From NCBI GenBank assembly GCA_016209865.1, contig JACQVL010000271.1:1-15158 (forward strand): a stretch of DNA of 15,158 nucleotides, given 5' to 3'. This stretch comes from Candidatus Latescibacterota bacterium. Lineage in GTDB: Bacteria > JAAXHH01 > JACQVL01. Under the pieces are notes generated by a model. The model saw only the letters and a list, made by a program, of their open reading frames with translations. It was not told where the DNA came from and did not search any database. Positions 6,205 to 13,394 of the stretch are shown here, one piece after another. Every line of letters begins with the position of its first letter. Position 1 is the stretch's first letter. The translations under genes were made by a program, and so were the position numbers.

Positions 6205-7290
6205 ATGATGAACGCTGACTTCCTCCACACCATCAAGCCGGGCATTCGGGCGATGAAAGGCTATACCCTCGTCCAGCCGGTCTGTCCGATCAAACTCAAC
6301 CAGAACGAATGTCCGTTCGACGTCCCGGTTGACCTGAAGCGCGACATCCTGGCTGAGGCCGCCGGCCGCGACTGGGGCCGGTATCCCGATTTCGTGCCGA
6401 CGGCGGTCAAGGCGAAAATCGGGGCGTACAACGGGGTCGCTCCGGACGGCGTGCTCATCGGCAACGGGTCGAACGAACTCATCCAGGCGACGTTCATCGC
6501 CACCGTCTCTAAGGGCGACCGGGTCGTCCTCGCCGTCCCGACGTTCACCCTCTACGGCCTGATGAGCACGGCGATGGACGGGGAGTTGTGCCCGGTACGA
6601 TTGCGGCCCGATCTGTCGTTCGACGTCGACCGGCTCGTCGCAGAGGCCGGACATCCGGGCACGAAGCTGGTCATCCTCTGCTCGCCCAACAACCCGACCG
6701 GCTCCTTCATCACCCCGGATGACGTCGCGCGCATCGCGGACGCGACGCCCGGCCTCGTCGTCGTGGACGAGGCCTACCATGAGTTCGCAGGACTGACGAA
6801 CATCGGACTGCTCGCCCGGTATCCCAACCTGGTGATCACCCGGACGTTCTCCAAAGCGTTAGGCGCGGCGGGCCTGCGCATCGGCTACCTGATCGCCCGG
6901 CCGGAGATCGCCCGGGAGATCGAGAAGGTGAAGCTCCCCTACAACGTCAATCAGGTCTCCCTGATCGCCGCCATGCGCCTGTTGGATGAACGCGCCCTGA
7001 TCGAGGAGCGGGTCGGGTTCATCCGTGCGGAACGGCAGCGCGTGTTCGAGCGCCTCTCCCGGACCGAGGGCGTCCGGCCATTTCCGTCCGTCGCGAATTT
7101 CATCCTGTTCGAAGTCGACCGGGATGTCAGGCAGGTCTTTCACGGCCTGATCGAGCGCGGGGTGCTGATTCGGGATGTCAGTCACTACCCGATGCTCGAC
7201 CGGGCGATGCGGGTGACTATCGGACTGGAGGCGGAGAATGAGGCGTTCTTGAAGGCACTGGAAAAGGTGATGACACAGACTCGCTCATGA
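6205..7290 (+). CDS. hisC: Histidinol-phosphate aminotransferase (PLP, aminotransferase class I/II)
   Basis: Cytosolic PLP enzyme that transaminates imidazole-acetol phosphate with glutamate to give histidinol phosphate. It is 361 aa, normal for HisC. The substrate-binding start KLNQNECPF (30-38), SPNNPTG (160-166), VDEAYHEF (187-194) and the Schiff-base lysine K217 in RTFSKALGAAGLRIGY are all present, and MRVTIG (335-340) supplies the carboxylate-binding Arg. It follows hisG by 33 bp, which supports HisC over another class I/II aminotransferase. The start is ATG ATG at 6205/6208 with only a weak AGG upstream, so either Met is possible. Its last four bases (ATGA) overlap the mutY start, so the two are translationally coupled. 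Confidence 0.92.
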   Translation: MMNADFLHTIKPGIRAMKGYTLVQPVCPIKLNQNECPFDVPVDLKRDILAEAAGRDWGRYPDFVPTAVKAKIGAYNGVAPDGVLIGNGSNELIQATFIATVSKGDRVVLAVPTFTLYGLMSTAMDGELCPVRLRPDLSFDVDRLVAEAGHPGTKLVILCSPNNPTGSFITPDDVARIADATPGLVVVDEAYHEFAGLTNIGLLARYPNLVITRTFSKALGAAGLRIGYLIARPEIAREIEKVKLPYNVNQVSLIAAMRLLDERALIEERVGFIRAERQRVFERLSRTEGVRPFPSVANFILFEVDRDVRQVFHGLIERGVLIRDVSHYPMLDRAMRVTIGLEAENEAFLKALEKVMTQTRS

Positions 7291-7976
7291 GCAAGCGTAC
7301 CCCCTCCCCACACAAGACTTCTGCTCCCCTCGACACAAGCCTGAAGCGCACCTTCCAGCGCAGGCTGCTGAAATGGTACACCGAACACGGCCGCGACCTC
7401 CCGTGGCGGGAGACGTCCGACCCCTACCATATCCTCGTCTCCGAGATCATGCTCCAGCAGACGCAGGTGGAGCGGGTGCTTCCGAAGTACCATGAATTCC
7501 TGGGGAAGTACCCGACCCTGGAAGACCTGGCGGGTGCATCCGTTCAGGAAGTCACACAGGCCTGGTACCCGCTCGGCTACAACATCCGGCCCGTCCGCCT
7601 GCACACGATCGCGCGCGAAGCGGTGGAACAGCACGGGGGACGGCTTCCCGACGACCCGGAGGTGCTGCAATCGTTCAAAGGGATCGGCCGGTACACGGCG
7701 GGCGCCATCCTCTCCTTCGCGTTCCAGAAAGCCGCGCCCATCCTCGACACGAATGTTATGCGGGTGCTCCATCGCATCTTTCTCGGTCCGGGCGACCCGA
7801 AGCGGGGCAACGTCCGGCAGGTGCTGTGGGAACTGGCGGAACGACTCATTCCGACCAAGCGTGCGTACGACTTTAATCAAGCTCTGATGGATTTCGGCGC
7901 GCTCGTCTGCACGGCGAAAAAACCCGCCTGTCTCCTCTGCCCGATGAACGACATCTGCAAGGCCGGACCGATGTGA
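7287..7976 (+). CDS. mutY: Short A/G-specific adenine glycosylase (MutY/MIG type), lacking the 8-oxoG-recognition domain
   Basis: DNA-repair glycosylase of the HhH-GPD superfamily; MutY removes adenine opposite 8-oxoguanine or G. The catalytic Glu is E53 in ILVSEIMLQQTQV, the HhH motif is FKGIGRYTAGAI (130-141), and the catalytic Asp is D154 in PILDTNVMRV. The [4Fe-4S] ligands are C208, C215, C218 and C224 (C-x6-C-x2-C-x5-C). All catalytic residues align with E. coli MutY at a constant offset of 16. The protein ends five residues after the last cluster Cys (229 aa against about 350), so the C-terminal NUDIX-like domain that reads 8-oxoG is absent. The usual LGYYAR is LGYNIR here. A mismatch glycosylase of MIG-like specificity is therefore possible. 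The start overlaps the hisC stop (ATGA). Confidence 0.85.
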   Translation: MSKRTPSPHKTSAPLDTSLKRTFQRRLLKWYTEHGRDLPWRETSDPYHILVSEIMLQQTQVERVLPKYHEFLGKYPTLEDLAGASVQEVTQAWYPLGYNIRPVRLHTIAREAVEQHGGRLPDDPEVLQSFKGIGRYTAGAILSFAFQKAAPILDTNVMRVLHRIFLGPGDPKRGNVRQVLWELAERLIPTKRAYDFNQALMDFGALVCTAKKPACLLCPMNDICKAGPM

Positions 7977-7978
7977 AT

Positions 7979-8007
7979 CCCTTTCGTCCTTACTCCTTCG
8001 TCCTTGC
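7979..8007. repeat. AAGGACG-type heptad array between convergent mutY and barrel genes
   Basis: The 32-bp gap between convergent stops is filled by a pyrimidine-rich stretch on the plus strand. On the minus strand, just after the barrel gene's TAA, it reads GGC, then AAGGACG, AAGGAGT, AAGGACG, AAAGGG. It matches the arms of the malF-malG repeat but is single-armed. No terminator-like hairpin is seen for either gene. Confidence 0.7.
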
Positions 8008-8008
8008 C

Positions 8009-9199
8009 TTAAAAATACGTCGCCACGCTGAACAGCACCGCCCGGCCGGGGGTGATGTTGTTCACCCCGTCCGCCGTCCGGCGGTACTGGTACTCCAGTT
8101 TCAACGCAGTGTCCTCTGCCGGACGAAAGTTCAGGCCGACCGTCACCCGTTGCTGTCCGTCTCCTTTGACGGCCGTGTCAAAATCGACCGCGTCAAACCG
8201 GACGACCCCGGTCAGGCTGGAGTTGGGGAGGACGGGCGACAGGCGGGTGAGGAACCGGTACCCGACCTGGGCGTAGACGCCTTGCTGGTCGCTGGCCAGG
8301 AACCCCTTGAGCTGGCGGGGGAGGTCGACATGGGCGTGCGCGTACTCGCCCTGCAGGGAGAACGCCCCGCGCCGGTACTCCAGGTCCGCGCCGAAGATCG
8401 AGAGGTACTGCCGGTTCTCGACAGGGAGGCCGTCCCGGCTGGAGACGTTGTACTGCCCGGCGTGGAACGATCCGCCGAACTCCAGCCCGCGTGACGGACT
8501 GATCGCCACCCGTCCGACCGCCGCCGGCACGTTATTGTTGTCCTCCTCTAAGCTGCCCCGCCCGTCCTTGATGCTCGTCACCGCGTTGCTGATGACCCCT
8601 TCATTGAACCCGTTCACCGCGTAGAGTTCGTACGTCAGCCGGGTTGAGAGCGACGGATAGAACGCCCCCCAGAAGCCTATGCCCGCCTCTGAGAGGGTCG
8701 ATGGAATGATCTCAGTCGTGACGAGCGGGCGGTCGGTCAATTCGTTCTGCGGCGCGTCGTGCGTCAGGTTGAACTTGCCCAGCGGGGAGAGGATGATCCC
8801 GGCCCGAACGTTGAGTTCTTCACGCACTTCAAGATCGACGACCACGTACTCGAGTTTGATCTCTTCTCCCCCGTTCTCGAACTCGATCTCTGAGCCGAGA
8901 CGGACACGATCCGTGACGACCGAGTACGTGAAGAGATTAAACCGGTGCAGCGTGAACGCGACTTCTTCGGTGATTCCGCCTTCCCGTTCGGCCCGGAACT
9001 GAAAATCCCCGTACCCTCCGATCGTCGTCTTCCCCCCTAAGCGGGTGATGAACGGTTTATCGTAGATGCCGCCCGACACGAACGGGCGCGAGGCGCTCGA
9101 CACCGAATCCTGCGCCGTCTGAGCAGACCCGGACTGGATGTCGAGCGCAACTGCGACGACGATGAAGCTGATCAGGCTGAGTGTCCAGTGTTTCATCAT
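8009..9199 (-). CDS. Outer-membrane beta-barrel (porin-like) protein
   Basis: A 396-aa exported protein. Residues 1-25 or so form a Sec signal peptide (hydrophobic core LSLISFIVVAVAL, probable cleavage after SGSAQ). The mature part has alternating polar/hydrophobic strands such as TIGGYGDFQFRAE and RLTYELYAVNGF, and ends VLFSVATYF with the terminal Phe required by the BAM machinery. Size and layout suit a general or phosphate-selective-like porin of 16-18 strands, but I cannot assign substrate or subfamily. The start is ATG 9199 or ATG 9196; GGGGAG lies six or nine bases upstream respectively. It is the last gene of the minus-strand iron/redox island and follows the Rieske gene by 17 bp, so it is probably co-transcribed with it. 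It is the best evidence that the organism has an outer membrane. Confidence 0.75.
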   Translation of the reverse strand: MMKHWTLSLISFIVVAVALDIQSGSAQTAQDSVSSASRPFVSGGIYDKPFITRLGGKTTIGGYGDFQFRAEREGGITEEVAFTLHRFNLFTYSVVTDRVRLGSEIEFENGGEEIKLEYVVVDLEVREELNVRAGIILSPLGKFNLTHDAPQNELTDRPLVTTEIIPSTLSEAGIGFWGAFYPSLSTRLTYELYAVNGFNEGVISNAVTSIKDGRGSLEEDNNNVPAAVGRVAISPSRGLEFGGSFHAGQYNVSSRDGLPVENRQYLSIFGADLEYRRGAFSLQGEYAHAHVDLPRQLKGFLASDQQGVYAQVGYRFLTRLSPVLPNSSLTGVVRFDAVDFDTAVKGDGQQRVTVGLNFRPAEDTALKLEYQYRRTADGVNNITPGRAVLFSVATYF

Positions 9200-9216
9200 G
9201 CCGTACTCCCCACCTT

Positions 9217-9648
9217 TTATCCGAGATGAATCGTCACCGTCGTGCCTGCGACGTCGACCGCATACGCGAGCAACGACTGTTTCGCCGGGCCGTTGATGAC
9301 CCTGCCCTCAAAATCGTACACCGACCCATGGCAGGGACAGCGCAACGCCAGACGGGTTTTGCGGACCTGGCATCCGAGATGGGTGCAGATCGTCGAGACC
9401 GCCCGGTACTCCTCCGCTCCGGTCCGGATGAGCAGGAGCGGGTCGCTCAGCCGGGAGGGTTTCACATGGATCGCACCGCCGACTTCTGCGAGTTCCTGGA
9501 ACATCGCGGTGTCAACGACGAGGCGGCCGTTTTGAGGCGCCACCTCCAGGGTCGTCATCGCCGCGCATCCCAGGGCGAGACCCGTGCCGAGTAATGCCAT
9601 GCCCGATTGTGTGAGGAATGACCGGCGGGAGAGGACAGGATGGGACAT
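9217..9648 (-). CDS. Tat-exported Rieske [2Fe-2S] lipoprotein
   Basis: A 143-aa electron-transfer protein. The N-terminus carries a twin-arginine signal (LSRRSFL, R8-R9), a hydrophobic stretch and a lipobox LALGC (C28), so it should be exported folded and lipid-anchored on the periplasmic side. The cluster motifs CTHLGC (88-93) and CPCHGS (104-109) give ligands C88, H90, C104 and H107 and the C93-C106 disulfide of bc1-type Rieske proteins. S109 and Y111, which raise the redox potential in bc1 Rieske, are also kept, suggesting a high-potential cluster. ATG 9648 is chosen because the Tat signal starts here and GGAG is at good spacing. No cytochrome b or c1 gene is nearby, so it is not in a standard bc1 operon. 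It lies between a di-heme lipoprotein and an outer-membrane barrel; partners are unknown. Confidence 0.88.
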   Translation of the reverse strand: MSHPVLSRRSFLTQSGMALLGTGLALGCAAMTTLEVAPQNGRLVVDTAMFQELAEVGGAIHVKPSRLSDPLLLIRTGAEEYRAVSTICTHLGCQVRKTRLALRCPCHGSVYDFEGRVINGPAKQSLLAYAVDVAGTTVTIHLG

Positions 9649-9666
9649 GGAACGGCTCCGAAGAGT

Positions 9667-9773
9667 AGTGACGAGTGACGAGTCAAGAATGTCTTCTTGT
9701 TTTCGCAAGAATGACAAGCTATACAAATATTGAAATTTTTTAACTTGTCACTGGTCACTTGTCACTCGTCACC
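9667..9773. repeat. Inverted AGTGACG-type heptad pair with inner hairpin between di-heme and Rieske genes
   Basis: The left arm (9667-9684) reads AGTGACG, AGTGACG, AGTC on the plus strand. The right arm (9742-9773) is the complement, with four heptads starting 4 bp after the di-heme gene's TAA on the minus strand (AGGC, then GGTGACG). The enclosed segment has a strong hairpin at 9690-9716: TGTC and TTCTTG pair with CAAGAA and GACA around loop TTTTCG, with one bulged base. An AT-rich stretch with a T-run (9732-9742) lies beside it. The complementary arm ends about 20 bp before the Rieske start. Confidence 0.82.
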
Positions 9774-9777
9774 GCCT

Positions 9778-11007
9778 TTACAACGAATTCAAAAACGCGA
9801 TCAACGCGCGGCGGTCCGCCTCGCTCAGGCTGAGGAAGCGGTCGCGCGCGCCCTGGGCTTCCCCGCCGTGCAGCCGGATGGCCTCAGCCAGGTCGGACGT
9901 GCGCGCGTCGTGCAGGTACACCGGCAGGCCGCCGAGGAACCGCCCGACGAGCCGCAGCCCCCAGAGCGGCCGGGTACGCCATTCGGTCCCGGTCGCGTCG
10001 TGGTCGGGCCGGCCGTCCGCCAACTCCGGCCCCAGGTCGTGGAGGAGCAGGTCGGAGTAGAGATGAACGTCCTGGTTGCTCAACTGCGGGATGTCGTGAG
10101 GCCCGGTTCGCATCGTCGGGACGTGGCACGTGGCGCAGCCGATCGACTGGAACACCTGCTCACCCTGCGTCACGGCCGGGGTGATCCTCCCACGGGCGGG
10201 GGGCGCGAGCAGCCGGAGGTACATGACGGTCTGCAGGACGGTGGCGGCGGAGATCTCCGGGTCGGCGACCTCATCCCCCACGCTCACCCCGTGTCCCAGC
10301 GGATTCGGATTCTCCACCGGCCGGTATTCGCTCGTCATGCCGATATCCTGATGGTACGCCCCGACGACCTGTGCGAGTAATGAAGTATTATTGGCTTTCA
10401 GGCCGAACCGTCCGATGTTCAGACCCGGCCTGCCGCCCACTTCGGTCACCGGGACGAAGTCGGCGGCCGGGACCCGGTTGGCCCGGCCGGAGATGCCGTC
10501 CCCGTTCGCATCTCCGGGGTCCTCACGGGAGAGGATTTCCGACTCCGGGATGGCCTCGATCAGCCCCATGCCGAAGACGGGGGGACCGGCACGCGGTGAG
10601 GTGAGGGCTCCTGACGGAAGCGTCTCTGGCGGTACGCCCGGTATGCTGAACTGCTGGAGTTGCGGCTCTCCCGTCAGCAGCGGGTCTCCGCCGGGGACGG
10701 TGAACCGGAAGAAGGTGACCGACGACGGCCCGCGCCCGTCCCCCGGATGGCAGCCCGCACACGCGGTATGGTTGAAGAGAGGGCCGAGCCCCTCTTTGAT
10801 CGTGAAGACGTGGTCAAAGTTCCCGTCGCCCTGACTGAACATCACATTCAGATGCGGTGCGAGACCAGGCAGAGGGGCATCGAAGGTCTCACCCTCCTTC
10901 GGCGGGTTGGTCACGAGCGCGTTGCAACCGGTGAACAGGAACAGGCCGGCCAGGACCGCCGTGACAGTTCGAATGAATCGTGGATGAGGGAAGCGAGTGT
11001 GTTTCAT
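9778..11007 (-). CDS. Di-heme oxidoreductase lipoprotein (DUF1111, cytochrome c peroxidase-like)
   Basis: A 409-aa periplasmic lipoprotein. The signal peptide ends in lipobox LFTGC (C28). Two covalent heme c sites are present, CAGCH (83-87) and CATCH (291-295), as in the di-heme peroxidase/MauG superfamily. DANGDGISGRANRV (166-179) is the Ca-binding-like loop typical of the DUF1111 'thiol oxidoreductase' group, and TEWRTRPLWGLR, YLHDART, HGGEA and LIAFLNSL near the C-terminus match it in order. The true reaction of this group is not settled; it is often found near periplasmic iron-binding imelysin-type proteins. The start has GAGG seven bases upstream. It begins 15 bp after the FeoB membrane-domain stop, so it is almost certainly in the feo operon. 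A role in iron redox chemistry is inferred from this position. Confidence 0.88.
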   Translation of the reverse strand: MKHTRFPHPRFIRTVTAVLAGLFLFTGCNALVTNPPKEGETFDAPLPGLAPHLNVMFSQGDGNFDHVFTIKEGLGPLFNHTACAGCHPGDGRGPSSVTFFRFTVPGGDPLLTGEPQLQQFSIPGVPPETLPSGALTSPRAGPPVFGMGLIEAIPESEILSREDPGDANGDGISGRANRVPAADFVPVTEVGGRPGLNIGRFGLKANNTSLLAQVVGAYHQDIGMTSEYRPVENPNPLGHGVSVGDEVADPEISAATVLQTVMYLRLLAPPARGRITPAVTQGEQVFQSIGCATCHVPTMRTGPHDIPQLSNQDVHLYSDLLLHDLGPELADGRPDHDATGTEWRTRPLWGLRLVGRFLGGLPVYLHDARTSDLAEAIRLHGGEAQGARDRFLSLSEADRRALIAFLNSL

Positions 11008-11022
11008 AGTAGAACCTCGTGA

Positions 11023-12456
11023 TCATATCAACCCGAATACCCGTATGCCTTGATTCAGGATGAACAACAGCAGAAACGCGATGGCCAGCGGCAGGAGTCC
11101 GCTGACCACCGCCCATCTGGTGCTCTTCGTCTCCTGGTAGACCGTCCAGATCGTCGTGGAGCAGGGGTTGTGCAGGAGGGAGAAGAGCATCAGGCTGATG
11201 GCGGTCATCAGCGTCCACCCGTGCTGGCCGACCAGCAGGTGCTGGAGCTGAGCCAGGTTGTCGATCTCCACCATCCTCCCCGCGCTGGTGTAGGCCATCA
11301 GGATGGTGGGGACGACGATCTCGTTCGCCGGGATGGCGATGATGTATGCTAAGAGAATCACCCCATCCAGGCCGACCGCGTGTCCCGCCGGGTTCAGCCA
11401 GCCGGAGGTCCAGTCGGTCAGGCTCTGCCCGGACACCTGAAGGTTGCTCAGCAACCAGATCGCCCCGCCCGACGGCGCGGCCATCACCACCGCCCGCCAC
11501 AGGACGAACAGCGTCCGGTCGATGATGGAGGTGTACAGGACGCGCAGGACGTTGGGACGCCGGTACGGCGGGAGTTCGAGGGTAAAGCTGCTGGCCTCCC
11601 CTTTCAGGACGGTGCGGGAGAGCAGAGCGGAGACGAGCAGGGTCATCAGTCCGCCGATGACGACGATGAGGACGAGCGACCCGGCGGCCGCGATCGCGGC
11701 CAGGGACGGGGGAAACGCGGCGGCGACGAACAGGGTGGCCAGCATGATCAGCGTCGGCCAGCGGCCGTTGCAGGGCATGAAGTTGTTGGTCAGGATGGCG
11801 ATCAACCGCTCGCGGGGGGAGTCGATGATCCGGCAGGCGATGACCCCCGCCGCGTTGCAACCCAGCCCCATGCTCATCGTCAACGCCTGTTTGCCGTGTG
11901 CGCCCGCTTTCTTGAAGAGATGATCGATGTTGAACGCGACGCGCGGCAGGTAGCCCAGGTCTTCCAGGATGGTGAAGATCGGGAAGAAGATCGCCATCGG
12001 CGGCAGCATCACCGAGACGACCCAGGCCAGCCCGCGATAGACCCCGTGCCACAGGAAGCCGGTCACCCACCACGGCAGGCCAGCTCCCGCAAACAGCGCA
12101 GCCCCGTGATCTTCGACCCAGAAGAGGAAGGAGGCGAGCAGGGCTGACGGATAGTTGGCGCCGACGATGGTCACCCAGAACACCCCCGCTAAGAGCACGA
12201 ACATGAGGGGGAGGCCCCACACTTTCGACGTGACGATCCGGTCGATCCGCTGGTCGAGATGGGCGTAGCGCGAGCCCTGCTGGCGCACGACTCGACTGGT
12301 GATCGCTTCAGCATCCGTGTAGATGGATTCTACGATCTTGTCGCGGAATGCGACATCCATCGTCCGCTGGAGGGCTTCGGCCCTGGCCAGAATCTCCCGT
12401 GCCGTCGCGGGACCGGGCGCGGTCATCGTCTGGTTGTCCAGTTGTCCCTCGTTCAT
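11023..12456 (-). CDS. feoB: FeoB membrane domain encoded as a separate gene (ferrous iron transport)
   Basis: The 477-aa permease half of FeoB, which moves Fe(II) across the inner membrane. It starts within the linker after the GTPase and GDI helices (LDQRIDRIVTSKVWGLP before TM1) and contains both Gate regions: GLGCNAAGVIACR (197-209) followed by RERLIAILTNNFMPCNGRWP, and IPANEIVVP (375-383), with Cys200, Cys229 and Cys432. FMPCNGRWP and IPANEI resemble the Firmicutes/Bacteroidetes-type FeoB, not the E. coli type. Its ATG shares one base with the GTPase gene's stop (TGATG), and GGAGG lies seven bases upstream (12464-12468), so the split is real and not a frameshift. The two parts total 753 aa, about one full FeoB. 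It needs the separate GTPase protein to work. Confidence 0.92.
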   Translation of the reverse strand: MNEGQLDNQTMTAPGPATAREILARAEALQRTMDVAFRDKIVESIYTDAEAITSRVVRQQGSRYAHLDQRIDRIVTSKVWGLPLMFVLLAGVFWVTIVGANYPSALLASFLFWVEDHGAALFAGAGLPWWVTGFLWHGVYRGLAWVVSVMLPPMAIFFPIFTILEDLGYLPRVAFNIDHLFKKAGAHGKQALTMSMGLGCNAAGVIACRIIDSPRERLIAILTNNFMPCNGRWPTLIMLATLFVAAAFPPSLAAIAAAGSLVLIVVIGGLMTLLVSALLSRTVLKGEASSFTLELPPYRRPNVLRVLYTSIIDRTLFVLWRAVVMAAPSGGAIWLLSNLQVSGQSLTDWTSGWLNPAGHAVGLDGVILLAYIIAIPANEIVVPTILMAYTSAGRMVEIDNLAQLQHLLVGQHGWTLMTAISLMLFSLLHNPCSTTIWTVYQETKSTRWAVVSGLLPLAIAFLLLFILNQGIRVFGLI

Positions 12457-13286
12457 CACGTGACCTCCAGTGACAGAGCAGGCTCTTCCGCTTTTCGCTC
12501 CGGGGATTGTCCCGCCCCGGCCAATCGGAGGAGTTCCCCGCTTTCCAGGGCCTGACGGATCCGGTAGTCGCCGTCGAGCAGCCGCATCGCCACCCACCGG
12601 GCGTTGGGCAGGCCTGGGTAAGCGGCTTCGAGCAGGGGCACCAGCTCGGCCACCGCCCGGTTCAGGTCTGGATTCCCGGTGATCCGGTGCGGGGTCGTCT
12701 GGGTCTGTCCCTCGATGATCTCAGCGACAGTGCGCATCAGCAGACCCAGTCCTTCGCCCAGCCGGGCTGCGGTGGGGACGACCGGGACGCCTAAGTCGCG
12801 GGCGAGCGCCCGGTGATCGACGTCGATCCCCTTGCGACGCGCCTCGTCCATCAGGTTCAGACAGACGACGACTCTGTCGGTGATCTCGAGCACCTGTAAC
12901 ACCAGGTTCAGGTTCCGCTCCAGCACCGTGGCATCGACGACGACGACCGTACAGTCCGGCTTGCCGAACAGGATGAAATCGCGGGCGATTTCCTCATCGA
13001 CCGAGGCGGAGAGCAAAGAATACGTCCCCGGTAGGTCGATGATCTTGTACCGTTTCCCGTTGAACTCGAACCCGCCTTCAGCCCGGACGACGGTCTTCCC
13101 CGGCCAGTTGCCGGTGTGCTGTTTCAGGCCGGTCAGGGCGTTGAAGACGGTGCTCTTCCCGACGTTCGGGTTGCCCGCTAACCCCACCACATAATCCCAG
13201 TCGTCGACCTGGATGCCCATCTGCACCAGGTGCGCGTGCAGGGCGCAAGACTCGCAATGATGGCCACTGGGTGGCTTAGGTGCCAT
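12456..13286 (-). CDS. feoB: FeoB GTPase (G plus GDI/S domain) encoded as a separate gene
   Basis: The 276-aa soluble GTPase half of FeoB. G-motifs are G1 GNPNVGKS (38-45), switch I/G2 around NWPGKT (60-65), G3 DLPG (84-87), G4 NLMD (144-147) and G5 near PTAARLG (171-177). The helical S/GDI domain follows (about 200-260). An N-terminal extension carries HHCESCALH (9-17), a possible metal site with Cys11, Cys14 and flanking His. The C-terminal tail (about 261-276) looks disordered. The gene ends in TGA overlapping the membrane-domain start by one base, so both should be made in step. AAGGA lies about nine bases before ATG 13286. It is separated from the upstream DtxR-FeoA gene by 99 bp containing an inverted heptad pair and a U-run, which could lower expression relative to the regulators. 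Confidence 0.92.
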   Translation of the reverse strand: MAPKPPSGHHCESCALHAHLVQMGIQVDDWDYVVGLAGNPNVGKSTVFNALTGLKQHTGNWPGKTVVRAEGGFEFNGKRYKIIDLPGTYSLLSASVDEEIARDFILFGKPDCTVVVVDATVLERNLNLVLQVLEITDRVVVCLNLMDEARRKGIDVDHRALARDLGVPVVPTAARLGEGLGLLMRTVAEIIEGQTQTTPHRITGNPDLNRAVAELVPLLEAAYPGLPNARWVAMRLLDGDYRIRQALESGELLRLAGAGQSPERKAEEPALSLEVT

Positions 13287-13304
13287 AGAAGAGGTTCCTT
13301 GTAT

Positions 13305-13394
13305 CAGTGACGAGTGACCAGTGACGAGTCAGGAGCAAAAAAAAGAACCCTGGCCTTCTGAAACTATTTCTCTACTCGTCACTGATCACTGCTC
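13305..13394. repeat. Inverted AGTGACG-type heptad pair between DtxR-FeoA and FeoB GTPase genes
   Basis: The left arm (13305-13330) reads CAGTGACGAGTGACCAGTG and on to ACGAG on the plus strand. The right arm (13373-13394) is the complement. The right arm contains the TGA stop of the DtxR-FeoA gene (13388-13386), so its last residues Glu-Gln are written by the repeat. The 42-base loop has, on the minus strand, GAAATAGTTTC (a small hairpin) and a run of eight T's. The complementary arm ends about 18 bp before the FeoB start. Confidence 0.82.

Noticed and set aside
9217-9648. Rieske subunit of a cytochrome bc1 or b6f complex (petA)
   Set aside because: There is no cytochrome b or c1/f gene nearby, and the protein is a Tat lipoprotein with a lipobox rather than the usual TM-anchored bc1 subunit.
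10889-12220. Minus-strand open frame of about 443 codons overlapping the FeoB membrane gene in another frame
   Set aside because: It is an Arg/Pro/Gly/His-rich out-of-frame shadow; the FeoB frame carries clear family motifs.
12454-12458. FeoB split as a frameshift or sequencing error
   Set aside because: The junction is at a natural domain linker, shows TGATG coupling with GGAGG at proper spacing, and both parts are intact with natural ends.
13330-13372. Intrinsic terminator with the T-run between DtxR-FeoA and FeoB
   Set aside because: The run of eight T's is real, but the stem in front of it has only about four pairs (AGAA/TTCT) with non-pairing centre, too weak to call.
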